From an uncultured Prevotellaceae bacterium (GTDB lineage: Bacteria > Bacteroidota > Bacteroidia > Bacteroidales > Bacteroidaceae), in contig CALCEL010000001.1 of assembly GCA_937900485.1 (NCBI GenBank), forward strand, positions 1 through 58,842: DNA of 58,842 bases, given 5' to 3'. The notes beneath the pieces were generated by a model. It made no database searches. It was given only the letters and a program-made list of their open reading frames with translations, and had not been told where the DNA came from. How positions within the stretch are numbered: the stretch's first letter is position 1; each line of letters begins with the position of its first letter. Positions 15,742-24,011 of the stretch are shown here, in pieces. The position numbers were made by a program, and so were the translations under genes.

Positions 15742-17544
15742 CTATTCAGCTTTCAACACCACTTTTCTTGAGCTGCCATCGTCATACTTATAGATGTTCA
15801 CTCCTTTGCGAGCTGACGTGAGTCTGGTTCCTGACATATCGTAGATACCGACAACCTTTCTTCCTACGTTATTATCATGTATCGACGGCTCACAATCCAA
15901 TGCCTCGAGATGCTCACTGTATCCGTAGAACTCGTCAAGGAACTTGATTCTCTCACCCACCCATGACACAAGGCGCTCCATTGAGTCGACGGCAGAGTTT
16001 CTCGACACAGGAATGACACCCTTTGAGGTACTTGTACAAATCCACAATCGTCCCTCATAGACGCAGATGTCACCTGCAAAATAAGTTCTCGTAGGGGAAT
16101 ACTCAAGCGTCATGTAATAATTCTCCTCATTCTCGTATAGATTCCAGTTCTTATTACACTCCACATCATTGTAACAAGGACTGTCAGGCCACATCTCCTT
16201 CTCTAAGTCATAGAAGTAGTCTCCTACCCTGTCATGCCAATCCTGGATATGTGACACGATATTCTCCTCGCTGAACACATTTCGGTCTCTAAGGTCAAAG
16301 TAGCGCTCTCTCTCCTCCTCAGCATAATACTTGTTGACCCACTCATAAGGTCCTTGGTCAAGGTTGGACACGGAACGTCGAGGCTGCACATAAAAGCCAT
16401 AGAGCGAAAGACCAAAGATTTGGTCAAGGTCATAAGGTGTAACACACCATTTGACTCCGTTATATGTGAACCACTGCCAGTTCTTTATCACTCCATCACC
16501 ATTCATACACAAACGGTAATAGACATAATAGTCTATCAGTCCGTCCACGTCATAGCGTCTCTCAAATTCCTTTTTGAAGTCAGCCTCAGAAATACCGAGT
16601 GAGTCCATGTCATGAAGCTCATTGTAATAATTGCTCATGGAGACGATATTACTCTTTGCCTCTGCTGTCCTCTTCTTGTTTTCTTTCACATCATCGTTGT
16701 CTGAGTCCATGGAATAGTACAACGATGTGGTGTCCATCAACTCCTGTGGGGCGTCACCATCATATACATTGTTGTACATGGTATAAAGGTACTCTGGATT
16801 ACGCACCTCAAATGTAGTCCAGTCAACATTACCTCGGAAGATATAATTATCTCTCAGGTCACCGTCCAAGTGGATATGCTCTGACTTCTTTTTTTTCTGG
16901 TTCATGTTCTTACGGCTTTTTTTCAGCTGCCATGCATATACTCCGTAAAACACGTCATTCATATAAACCACGCACGGGAAGCCGTCAGGATAGCACCTCG
17001 CGATACTCTCCTTGTCATAACCGCATCTTTCCCAATACGGATCTCTGTCCGCCACCACATCATCAAAGATTTTATAACCGATTTCACCGATACCCCTCAT
17101 GAAGTCTGTGTAAAAAGCCTTGAAATGAAATTTCTCCTGTGATACCCAGTCACCAATCTTAATATCCGTCAGATTCTCAGCGCTCCAATTCGTCTCACAA
17201 AACTCAGCCGAGAAATTTTTCTTTTCAAATCTCACAGAGTAATTACCTTGTCCCCTAAATATCACATGCTTCTTGAAATATCTTCCGTTACCATCCAATA
17301 CCTCAAGGTAGCCCAAACGCTTTATACTTTTATTGATAGGCATGGTACTTACACCTTTTATATTCACATACGCTATAGAAGGCTGAGGCATCTGGATTGT
17401 GGTATCCTTGCTGAGATCGACATGGGTAATAGAATCATACAAATGTTTTTTCACTGTACTGAATCTATATCTCCAGTCATCTTCAGCTTTGGAAAAAACA
17501 CATGCGCACGAAAGTAAAAAGAAACAAAATAACCTAAAACTCAT
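15742..17544 (-). CDS. CotH-kinase-like secreted protein with sorting-like tail
   Basis: 600 residues, signal peptide MSFRLFCFFLLSCACVFSKA. Residues ~55-470 match the CotH protein-kinase family, first known from spore coats but widespread as exported proteins in Bacteroidetes: FRGQGNYSVRFEKKNFSAEF, DFMRGIGEIGYKIFDD, FPCVVYMNDVFYGVYAW, IFRGNVDWTTFEVRNPEY, and the metal/catalytic region NGDGVIKNWQWFTYNGVKW...VTPYDLDQIFG near 340-375. The C-terminal GIYDMSGTRLTSARKGVNI...KVVLKAE is a T9SS-type tail. It sits only 32 bases after menD on the same strand, so could be read through from the men operon although functionally unrelated. Kinase activity is inferred from family only. Confidence 0.85.
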   Translation of the reverse strand: MSFRLFCFFLLSCACVFSKAEDDWRYRFSTVKKHLYDSITHVDLSKDTTIQMPQPSIAYVNIKGVSTMPINKSIKRLGYLEVLDGNGRYFKKHVIFRGQGNYSVRFEKKNFSAEFCETNWSAENLTDIKIGDWVSQEKFHFKAFYTDFMRGIGEIGYKIFDDVVADRDPYWERCGYDKESIARCYPDGFPCVVYMNDVFYGVYAWQLKKSRKNMNQKKKKSEHIHLDGDLRDNYIFRGNVDWTTFEVRNPEYLYTMYNNVYDGDAPQELMDTTSLYYSMDSDNDDVKENKKRTAEAKSNIVSMSNYYNELHDMDSLGISEADFKKEFERRYDVDGLIDYYVYYRLCMNGDGVIKNWQWFTYNGVKWCVTPYDLDQIFGLSLYGFYVQPRRSVSNLDQGPYEWVNKYYAEEERERYFDLRDRNVFSEENIVSHIQDWHDRVGDYFYDLEKEMWPDSPCYNDVECNKNWNLYENEENYYMTLEYSPTRTYFAGDICVYEGRLWICTSTSKGVIPVSRNSAVDSMERLVSWVGERIKFLDEFYGYSEHLEALDCEPSIHDNNVGRKVVGIYDMSGTRLTSARKGVNIYKYDDGSSRKVVLKAE

Positions 17545-17576
17545 TTTATCGGCATCACACTAATTAGTTTACAATT

Positions 17577-19184
17577 TCAGTAACACTTAGAAAACACTTC
17601 AAAGATACGAACATCTTTAGACTTAACGTTCATAAAGTCATAAAAACATCGTTCAAACTCCAAAATATCAGTAGCTTTATAGTAAATACATCCGCATTCT
17701 TCTGCTATGCCCTTAGCTGAAGTGTCATGTGAGGCGACAACACACCTGTCAAAACAAGGTGACTCACGTAAGCTCGGGAAGTTATAAAAGATTTCTCCGC
17801 CACCATTGTTTATGATTAGTATGCGGAGTGGAGCGTCATGTATCTTCGCTCTCACATAATTATTCCACAATGCGTTCTGATCATAGAAGAAACTCAGGTC
17901 ACCGACAATGAGAAGAGTAGGCTTTTTGGTTCCCGCCCAAAATCCCACAGCAGAAGACACAGATCCTTCAATGCCATTGATTCCTCTATTGCAATACACT
18001 GTGTTCTTATTATTGAATATTCTCTGCACCTTACGTACCGTTGAGCTGTTAGCCAGATGAAGAGTCCATTCGTCTGACAATTCACCGAACAGTCGGCTTA
18101 ACACTGGCATATCTTCCTTAACATGAGTCGCTGACCAGCTCTTTCTATAATCATCCAAGCCATCGAACGGCAAAAGGTCACATAATAAGTCTAGGAAGTC
18201 GGACGGCTCAGACATTACCTTGTCTGTAAGCGACATATATGTATCGACGACATTACTGTTCTTGTCCACATGGATATGACACTTGATAGTCTCTTTTCTC
18301 AAATAGGCCTTTATCCTCTTTGAGACCACATGACCTCCGAACGTTATCAGCAGGTCAGGGCGCGCGGGCTCACCATGTGACAAGACATCATCGAAATCAT
18401 ATCTCACTAATTGACGCAGTTCATCATCGACATGAACATTAGAAAGGGTCTCAGCCAATATCAACACACCTCTCTCAGCAAGTTTCTTCAAGGCTCTCAC
18501 ACATGTCGAAGCTGTCTCCGGCAACATCTGACCCACTAATATCATTGGGCGTGACGACGTCTTAATAACATCCGTGAGTCTGTCAGAGAGTCTCACGTCA
18601 CCACATGAATCGCCATAAACAGACACCAGTCTCTCATCAGGTAATTCACGACTTGAGAAGTCGAACATAGGCTCACTGATTCTGACATTCACATGAACAG
18701 GTCCACGTGTCAATCTCAACGACACCAGAGCTTCATTTATCAGTCTATTACAATACCAACGCTCATCCTCATTGCTTGGCTCGGGCAAAGACACGGATTT
18801 ATTCACGAAACCGCTGAAAACATTTGTTTGGTCCATAGTCTGTCCGTCCATCTGACCAATCCACATCTCCGGTCTGTCAGCTGTGATAACCATAAGCGGC
18901 AAAGGTCTGTAAAACGCCTCTGACACAGATGGGGCGAGATTAAGGACCGCTGACCCGCTGGTACAACACACGGCTACAGGCTTGCCTCCGTTGGCCTCTA
19001 TCAAACCTAAAGCAAAGAAGCCGGCACTGCGCTCGTCGGTCACCTCATAACACGTCATGGAGGCTGCGTGGAAATTATGCACTAAAGCCGCATTACGATT
19101 TCCAGGACACACGACAACAGTGTCAATGCCTGACTTCAACATCAAGGAAGTAAGCTGTTGAATATTTAACTTAGAACTGAACAT
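17577..19184 (-). CDS. menD: Menaquinone synthesis enzyme MenD (SEPHCHC synthase)
   Basis: 535 residues, thiamine-diphosphate enzyme joining isochorismate and 2-oxoglutarate in menaquinone synthesis. Visible: N-terminal VVVCPGNRNAALV, the cofactor-activating Glu region CYEVTDERSAGFFALGL, CTSGSAVLNLAPSVSEAFY, and C-terminal cofactor site NRGINGIEGSVSSAVGF...LLIVGDLSFFYDQNAL with NNGGGEIF. Length slightly below E. coli MenD (~556), usual for the order. Overlaps the menF stop by 19 bases, indicating translational coupling. The remaining men genes (menB, menC, menE) do not follow in this window; a CotH-like gene does. Confidence 0.95.
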   Translation of the reverse strand: MFSSKLNIQQLTSLMLKSGIDTVVVCPGNRNAALVHNFHAASMTCYEVTDERSAGFFALGLIEANGGKPVAVCCTSGSAVLNLAPSVSEAFYRPLPLMVITADRPEMWIGQMDGQTMDQTNVFSGFVNKSVSLPEPSNEDERWYCNRLINEALVSLRLTRGPVHVNVRISEPMFDFSSRELPDERLVSVYGDSCGDVRLSDRLTDVIKTSSRPMILVGQMLPETASTCVRALKKLAERGVLILAETLSNVHVDDELRQLVRYDFDDVLSHGEPARPDLLITFGGHVVSKRIKAYLRKETIKCHIHVDKNSNVVDTYMSLTDKVMSEPSDFLDLLCDLLPFDGLDDYRKSWSATHVKEDMPVLSRLFGELSDEWTLHLANSSTVRKVQRIFNNKNTVYCNRGINGIEGSVSSAVGFWAGTKKPTLLIVGDLSFFYDQNALWNNYVRAKIHDAPLRILIINNGGGEIFYNFPSLRESPCFDRCVVASHDTSAKGIAEECGCIYYKATDILEFERCFYDFMNVKSKDVRIFEVFSKCY

Positions 19185-20179
19185 ATAGTATGTAGTTTTG
19201 ATTCCGTCTCATTCCACTCACTCTCCGCATCCGAATCTCTCATGATTCCTCCGCCGGCATACAGTCTCACATACCCGTCTTTGAAATGGGCACAACGAAG
19301 ATTGACATACAGCTCTGTTTCACCTTTAACATCTAATACACCTGTGACTCCCGAATAGTAACGGCGTCTGGAATGCTCATATCTATTAATGTAAGCTAAC
19401 GCCTTCTCCTTAGGCAATCCGCACACCGCTGGCGTCGGATGTAGGACTCTTACAAGCGTCACGACATCAATATCGGACATGATGTCAAAAGAGAAATCGG
19501 TTTTCAGATGAGCGAGATTTGCAGCGCGTGACGTGTAAGGGCCGTTTTCCTTCAAATCCGTAGTGTATGAGTACAATGAGTCACGTATGTATTGAGCCAC
19601 CAACGACTGCTCTTCTTTGTTCTTGTCTGACCACATCAGATTCTCACTGTAGATATTTGTTCCAGCTAATGCTACAGTGTTATAACGAGGGCGTTTTCCT
19701 GACAACAATATCTCTGGCGTGGCCCCTATCCATGTTCCCTCTTTAGCAGAATGAAACATGTAAACCATAGAACGGGGATAGCTGGCACACGCTTTCGCAA
19801 ACACGGCAGTCTCATCCCCCCTGTATCTCCCGTCCACACAACGTGACAAAACAAGTTTATCAAAATCTGAGCACACAGAATCATGAAAGAGATTGAACTG
19901 GCTCATATATGTCTCCTTATCTCCTGATTCTATTCTCACTTCACACGCTCCGACACCACGTATGACTGACTCGTATGGCATTGTAACGTCAACGTCCGGT
20001 CTCACCAACAACACTGGTGAATCATCCGTGACTGAAAATGGTATCATCACAAATCCGTTATGTCCAGTCAGTTGTTCACAATCGCAGAAAGTCTCAACAT
20101 CACCGTTTGTCTGTGCCACCACACGTACCTTATCCGAATACGGCAGTCTCACAATACCATAATTAACATAATCCATCAT
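19166..20179 (-). CDS. menF: Isochorismate synthase
   Basis: 337 residues, chorismate-binding family; converts chorismate to isochorismate for MenD. Family signatures: LVLSRCVDGRYRGDETAVF, GTWIGATPEILLSG, VALAGTNIYSENLMWSDKNKEEQSLV, LHPTPAVCGLPKEKAL, and C-terminal YAGGGIMRDSDAESEWNETESK. The N-terminal part is short (~100 residues) compared with E. coli MenF, as is normal in Bacteroidetes. An anthranilate/aminodeoxychorismate synthase is ruled out by the coupling to menD and by the isochorismate-type context. ATG at 20179, with a second ATG one codon later. Confidence 0.93.
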   Translation of the reverse strand: MMDYVNYGIVRLPYSDKVRVVAQTNGDVETFCDCEQLTGHNGFVMIPFSVTDDSPVLLVRPDVDVTMPYESVIRGVGACEVRIESGDKETYMSQFNLFHDSVCSDFDKLVLSRCVDGRYRGDETAVFAKACASYPRSMVYMFHSAKEGTWIGATPEILLSGKRPRYNTVALAGTNIYSENLMWSDKNKEEQSLVAQYIRDSLYSYTTDLKENGPYTSRAANLAHLKTDFSFDIMSDIDVVTLVRVLHPTPAVCGLPKEKALAYINRYEHSRRRYYSGVTGVLDVKGETELYVNLRCAHFKDGYVRLYAGGGIMRDSDAESEWNETESKLHTICSVLS

Positions 20180-20181
20180 GA

Positions 20182-20598
20182 CTATCCCAAGATTCTGTTT
20201 TCCACCCTCTCAGTTGAAAGAAGTTTTCCGTCCTCACCAACAATATCAACGTTCCAGATATGACTTGACCTTCCACAATGTATGACTGTTCCTTTTGCAA
20301 ACACTTTACCTTCTGTGGCAGACATTGCTATGTGATTACCTGAGACTTGTACACCACACACCTTTTTTGACATATCGTAGTTAATGAGATGCAATGAGCC
20401 GGCACCAGCTATTGTCTCAGCCAAAGCCAGCGACGCACCACCATGTAATATACCGAAATACTGTCTTGTAGAGTCATTTATCGGCATCTCAGCAAGCGCA
20501 TACTCGTCATCGCTCGGCAAGAACCTAACCCCCATCGCACCGACCATCGTGTTTTTTAGTCGTTCATTTAGTAACTCGCATTCCTTGTCAGTAAACAT
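20182..20598 (-). CDS. Hotdog-fold thioesterase, likely DHNA-CoA thioesterase
   Basis: 138 residues, PaaI-like hotdog fold: catalytic region QYFGILHGGASLALAETIAGAGS, then VCGVQVSGNHIAMSATEGKVFAKG and an HIWNVDIVGEDGKLL end strand, as in MenI/YdiI-type enzymes that hydrolyse 1,4-dihydroxy-2-naphthoyl-CoA. It ends 3 bases before the menF start, so the pathway assignment comes from context as well as fold. Thirty-three bases separate it from the upstream protease gene. Confidence 0.85.
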   Translation of the reverse strand: MFTDKECELLNERLKNTMVGAMGVRFLPSDDEYALAEMPINDSTRQYFGILHGGASLALAETIAGAGSLHLINYDMSKKVCGVQVSGNHIAMSATEGKVFAKGTVIHCGRSSHIWNVDIVGEDGKLLSTERVENRILG

Positions 20599-20631
20599 AA
20601 CAGAACAAATAATCCATTAACAATACTATAA

Positions 20632-21177
20632 TCACATCGTGTCGTAATTTCTCAATTCTTTTCTCAAAGCCTTTGACTTACCGTTAGTCACCTGGTCCAT
20701 CAAATTCCAGAACTTATCAGAATGATTGTGATGTACGGTATGGCACAACTCATGCAATATTACATAATCAATCAGATGATCTGGAAGTTTCATGAGATAC
20801 AGAGACAAATTGATGGAATTAGTGCCGGAACAAGAGCCCCACCGTGTCTTAGAAGACTGTATCTTCACATCCTTATACTTGGAGAAGCCATACAGATAAG
20901 CCAACTCGGCCACCCTGTTGGGAAGAAAACGCTTTGCCATGGCCCTCATCTCAGACACTTCCTCTTCAGTGGACACATGACGTTCCTGCAGCTTTCTCTG
21001 TTTCTGAAGTAGCCTGTCTCTATATCGTTCCAAAGTCTGCCTCACCAGTTCCTCTGTAACTTCTGGAGGAACACTTACACGTAAACCGTCAACCTTAGGA
21101 CGCATTACTATGGAGCGCGCTCTAAGATTGACGGTTATCTCTACTAATCCGAAGTCCTTATCAGAGTAACTATGCAT
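20632..21177 (-). CDS. YgjP-like zinc metallopeptidase family (DUF45)
   Basis: 181 residues. SprT/WLM-related fold with zinc site HELCHTVHHNHSDKFW (HExxH plus a downstream His) near residues 142-157 and the family strand SSKTRWGSCSGTNSINLSLYL before it. N-terminal half is basic and helical (LERYRDRLLQKQRKLQERH). E. coli YgjP has been linked to UTP pyrophosphatase activity, while the motif itself is that of a metalloprotease; function is unsettled. Its ATG lies within the last codons of the HIT gene (8-base overlap). Confidence 0.85.
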   Translation of the reverse strand: MHSYSDKDFGLVEITVNLRARSIVMRPKVDGLRVSVPPEVTEELVRQTLERYRDRLLQKQRKLQERHVSTEEEVSEMRAMAKRFLPNRVAELAYLYGFSKYKDVKIQSSKTRWGSCSGTNSINLSLYLMKLPDHLIDYVILHELCHTVHHNHSDKFWNLMDQVTNGKSKALRKELRNYDTM

Positions 21178-21571
21178 TCTTCATGAACTCCCCGTATATC
21201 TTATCAGAGATTTCCTTCATCTCTTCAGCAGTCAAAGACAGTTTCTTGTTAGAGAATATCATATCCTTCTCACTCTGCATTGGCACAAGATGTATATGAG
21301 CGTGTGGCACTTCCAGTCCCAGCACAGCCTGTCCTACCTTAATACAAGGGAACGCCGCCTTGATAGCGACAGCCACCTTCTTCGCGAAAACCTGAAAGCG
21401 AGCGATCTCGTCATCATCCATATCAAAAATATAATCCACCTCACGACGCGGAATTACTAATGTATGTCCTTTGACGAGCGGATTGATATCCAGGAAAGCG
21501 TAGAACTCATCATTCTCCGCGCACTTATAAGAAGGAATCTCTCCTTCAGCTATTTTAGAAAAAATACTCAT
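21170..21571 (-). CDS. HIT-family nucleotide hydrolase
   Basis: 133 residues from ATG 21571. A longer frame reaches 21655 but would overlap the end of greA; the MSIFSKIAEGEIPSYK start is the standard one for the family. Contains DINPLVKGHTLVIPRREVDYIFD and the histidine triad PHAHIHLVPM, which hydrolyses nucleotide phosphoramidates or dinucleoside polyphosphates (Hint/Fhit-like). Lies 13 bases after greA in the same transcript; this greA-HIT pairing is, to my knowledge, common in Bacteroidales. Confidence 0.93.
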   Translation of the reverse strand: MSIFSKIAEGEIPSYKCAENDEFYAFLDINPLVKGHTLVIPRREVDYIFDMDDDEIARFQVFAKKVAVAIKAAFPCIKVGQAVLGLEVPHAHIHLVPMQSEKDMIFSNKKLSLTAEEMKEISDKIYGEFMKNA

Positions 21572-21584
21572 GACAAAATCAATA

Positions 21585-22055
21585 TTATTCAACTGAGATT
21601 TTCTTGATCTGAAGTTTAATAGTACCGCGAGGAATATTGATCTCAGCGATATCACCGACTTTCTTTCCGAGCAGTCCCTGTGCTATCGGTGTTTTAATAG
21701 AAATCTTATTCTCACGAAGGTTAGCCTCGCCCTCGCTGACTATTGTGTACACAAGCTTAGAATCATTAGCCATGTTCTGCAGCTCCACCTTAGAGAGAAT
21801 CTGCACCACGTCAGTGTTAGCGAGCTTAGAAGGGTCAAGAATCTTAGCGTCAGCGAGCTGTGCCTTTAGCTCAGCGATACGTGTTTCCAGTTTTCCCTGT
21901 GCCTCTTTAGCCGCATCATACTCAGCATTCTCAGAGAGGTCACCCTTCTCTCGCGCCTCAGCAATCTGACGAATCACCTCTGGGCGTTCCACCTCTTCCA
22001 ACTCTTTAATCTGGGCCTTCAATTTATTGTAGCCCTCCTGTGACATATATGCCAT
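21585..22055 (-). CDS. greA: Transcription elongation factor GreA
   Basis: 156 residues. N-terminal coiled coil (residues ~5-75: YNKLKAQIKELEEVERPEVIRQIAEAREKGDLSENAEYDAAKEAQGKLETRIAEL) carrying the acidic tip D-SENAEYDA that reaches into the RNA polymerase secondary channel and stimulates transcript cleavage; C-terminal FKBP-like domain with PIAQGLLGKKVGD. First gene of the greA-HIT-ygjP-thioesterase-menF-menD run. A terminator-like hairpin lies in its leader (22105-22138). Confidence 0.97.
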   Translation of the reverse strand: MAYMSQEGYNKLKAQIKELEEVERPEVIRQIAEAREKGDLSENAEYDAAKEAQGKLETRIAELKAQLADAKILDPSKLANTDVVQILSKVELQNMANDSKLVYTIVSEGEANLRENKISIKTPIAQGLLGKKVGDIAEINIPRGTIKLQIKKISVE

Positions 22056-22104
22056 AATAACTATCCTTTCTTATTAATTATTTAAAAAGTAAAAACAGAG
22101 AAAA

Positions 22105-22138
22105 CAAAAAGAATCCCGACGTCTCAACAGACATCGGA
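22105..22138 (-). terminator. Terminator-like hairpin in the greA leader
   Basis: On the minus strand TTCCGATGTCT (22138-22128) and AGACGTCGGGA (22123-22113) form an 11-pair stem with two G-U pairs around the loop GTTG; TTCTTTTTG follows. It lies between the predicted greA promoter (22164-22171) and the greA ATG (22055), so it can act as an attenuator of greA; alternatively it ends transcripts arriving from the 22299-26764 operon. Confidence 0.7.
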
Positions 22139-22163
22139 ACCCCCTTTCAATCTCTTTCCGCTG

Positions 22164-22195
22164 CAAATGTACACATAATAAAATTCACACACAAA
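22164..22195 (-). promoter_or_regulatory. Promoter of the greA operon
   Basis: Minus strand: TTTG (22195-22192), 20-base spacer, TACATTTG (22171-22164), an exact TAnnTTTG. Predicted leader is ~100 bases and includes the hairpin at 22105-22138. Confidence 0.7.
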
Positions 22196-22298
22196 TATAT
22201 TCACAAAAACTTAATCCCATTCTCGACCGCCGTCAACATTCATCAAAACAAGCTTAGAGAATCACATTCCGTATTTACATTTATTACGTGTAATGGCA

Positions 22299-24011
22299 TC
22301 AAAATGTGAGTGCTACACCAGCCATAAAGTTTGTGCCGATAGAGCGGTAGCCATAGAATCTGTCATATTTTGTGTTAAACAAATTGTCCACGTTAAAGTA
22401 TATACTTAAAGGCACAGGTGAGAAAGTGTAATGCGCATTCAAGCCGAAGTCACACGTGACAGGTCTCTCATAGTAACTGACAAAAGAATTGCCTGCGACT
22501 TTCTTCTCCGGCTTAGAGTAACTCTGCAATTTCCAGTCCACTCCGGCGAACAATCCCCTTGTTATACGGAAATCCACATTCCAGTCCATGTCAATCACAG
22601 GTCTTGCCTTGATGACCGTATTTTTCATTTTTTTATCAACGCTCCATGAGTTGAACTGGTTATTAAGGCTAAACTTCAATTTATCCTCATAGTTGTAGTT
22701 GATATCCAGATTCACATAGAATCGTCCTCCATCCACAAATCTCACTTCAGGAGCCGCTGAGTTAGCATTATCCACGATAGGAGTCAGTTCTGCTCTATTA
22801 TCCGTCTTATCATATCCGAGGTTAATGTCCCCAGCCCATCCTTTCTCTGTACGGAATCTTAATCCTATCTTACCGTCAATCTTATGAAACTCCGTCTCGA
22901 TCTCATAGTCCGAGCCTGACGATGTGTAAGACGGCAGTACGAAATACGGGTGCAAAGCATTGAAGACCTTAAAACCTGTCTCTCCATCATATCCGACCGC
23001 TTGTGCGTACACGTTCACATACTCAGACAGCCTGTAGTCGATACGTAAATCCGGAGCCACTCCATTAGAGCCCACAAACAGACCTATTTTCAAAGACATG
23101 TCATAATCCTCGAACTTATAATACGGGACTATATGTCCATGAGTATAACCCTTCACGCCATCAGTGCTGAATGAACTGTTGACCATACCAAGGTCAACAT
23201 TCAGACTATTCTCCTCATTGATGTAATATCCGAGGTCGACGTCTGCGTGAATCATTCCCTCACTATATTTGTCACCATAATTAGTCAAATACTTTTGATT
23301 GAAGAAGTCATAGCCGAACATACCAGATATTCTGAAGCTCTCCACCTTATAGTCAGTAGTACCCACGCTGACGCCACCAAGACTGTTATGCTGCTTATCA
23401 GTCAGACTGGAGAAAGGCCACTGGTAGTTGAAGACCTGGCTCTCAAGATTAAACTTCACGAACAGTTCAGACAATCCGTGAGCATATTTATGAGTATAGT
23501 CAACTCCTGCCTTTGTAGTGTAGAAGCGGCTCTTATAATCCGTGCCGTTTCCTATATCCTTATTATCTGCGTTACCGTTAAATCCACCGAGAGAGGCATG
23601 AATTCCCAACACATCATTTCTTGAGATGTTGAATCCGTACGCACCACGTAAGTCAACGGCGCCAGGCAGTCCGGCTCCCAAAGACACGAACCCCTTGTTG
23701 GCTCCTTTGCCCGAAGACTCAGCAGACATCATATCAACAGGAGTAAACATATACTTTTTAGTCTGCATCATGGCAGTAGAGTAGTTCACCTTATTATGTT
23801 TAGCGTTAGACTCCACCACCTCCGGCAGCACATTAATCTTATTAGCGTCCTTGACAACCGGTGTCACACTTGTCTCAACCTCCACCGTATTGTCCATCTG
23901 AGCCATTGCCGGTATTGTCAGCGTTGACGCCAGGGTCAACACACCAAGTTTACACAAACCGTTCGCCATACCTTTACATATAATATTAGAATGTTTCACT
24001 ATCAACATCAT
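22299..24011 (-). CDS. Outer-membrane beta-barrel protein (receptor-like, no plug)
   Basis: 570 residues; ATG 24011 overlaps the stop of the TPR gene (ATG 23969, residue 15, is an alternative that gives a neater signal peptide GLCKLGVLTLASTLTIPAMAQ). The mature protein is made of amphipathic beta strands (GFVSLGAGLPGAVDLRGAYGF, DYTHKYAHGLSELFVKFNL, GMIHADVDLGYYINEENSLNVDLG) and ends PLSIYFNVDNLFNTKYDRFYG...FMAGVALTF, the terminal strand pattern of TonB-dependent receptors, but the plug domain is missing and the length is half of a full receptor. It is translationally coupled to the periplasmic TPR protein, suggesting one complex. Substrate unknown. Confidence 0.8.
   Translation of the reverse strand: MMLIVKHSNIICKGMANGLCKLGVLTLASTLTIPAMAQMDNTVEVETSVTPVVKDANKINVLPEVVESNAKHNKVNYSTAMMQTKKYMFTPVDMMSAESSGKGANKGFVSLGAGLPGAVDLRGAYGFNISRNDVLGIHASLGGFNGNADNKDIGNGTDYKSRFYTTKAGVDYTHKYAHGLSELFVKFNLESQVFNYQWPFSSLTDKQHNSLGGVSVGTTDYKVESFRISGMFGYDFFNQKYLTNYGDKYSEGMIHADVDLGYYINEENSLNVDLGMVNSSFSTDGVKGYTHGHIVPYYKFEDYDMSLKIGLFVGSNGVAPDLRIDYRLSEYVNVYAQAVGYDGETGFKVFNALHPYFVLPSYTSSGSDYEIETEFHKIDGKIGLRFRTEKGWAGDINLGYDKTDNRAELTPIVDNANSAAPEVRFVDGGRFYVNLDINYNYEDKLKFSLNNQFNSWSVDKKMKNTVIKARPVIDMDWNVDFRITRGLFAGVDWKLQSYSKPEKKVAGNSFVSYYERPVTCDFGLNAHYTFSPVPLSIYFNVDNLFNTKYDRFYGYRSIGTNFMAGVALTF

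Noticed and set aside
19166..20179. Anthranilate or aminodeoxychorismate synthase
   Set aside because: Same superfamily, but it is coupled to menD and the thioesterase and no glutamine amidotransferase partner is present.
22299..24011. Full TonB-dependent receptor (SusC-like)
   Set aside because: No plug domain, no carboxypeptidase-like N-terminal extension, half the usual length and no SusD partner.
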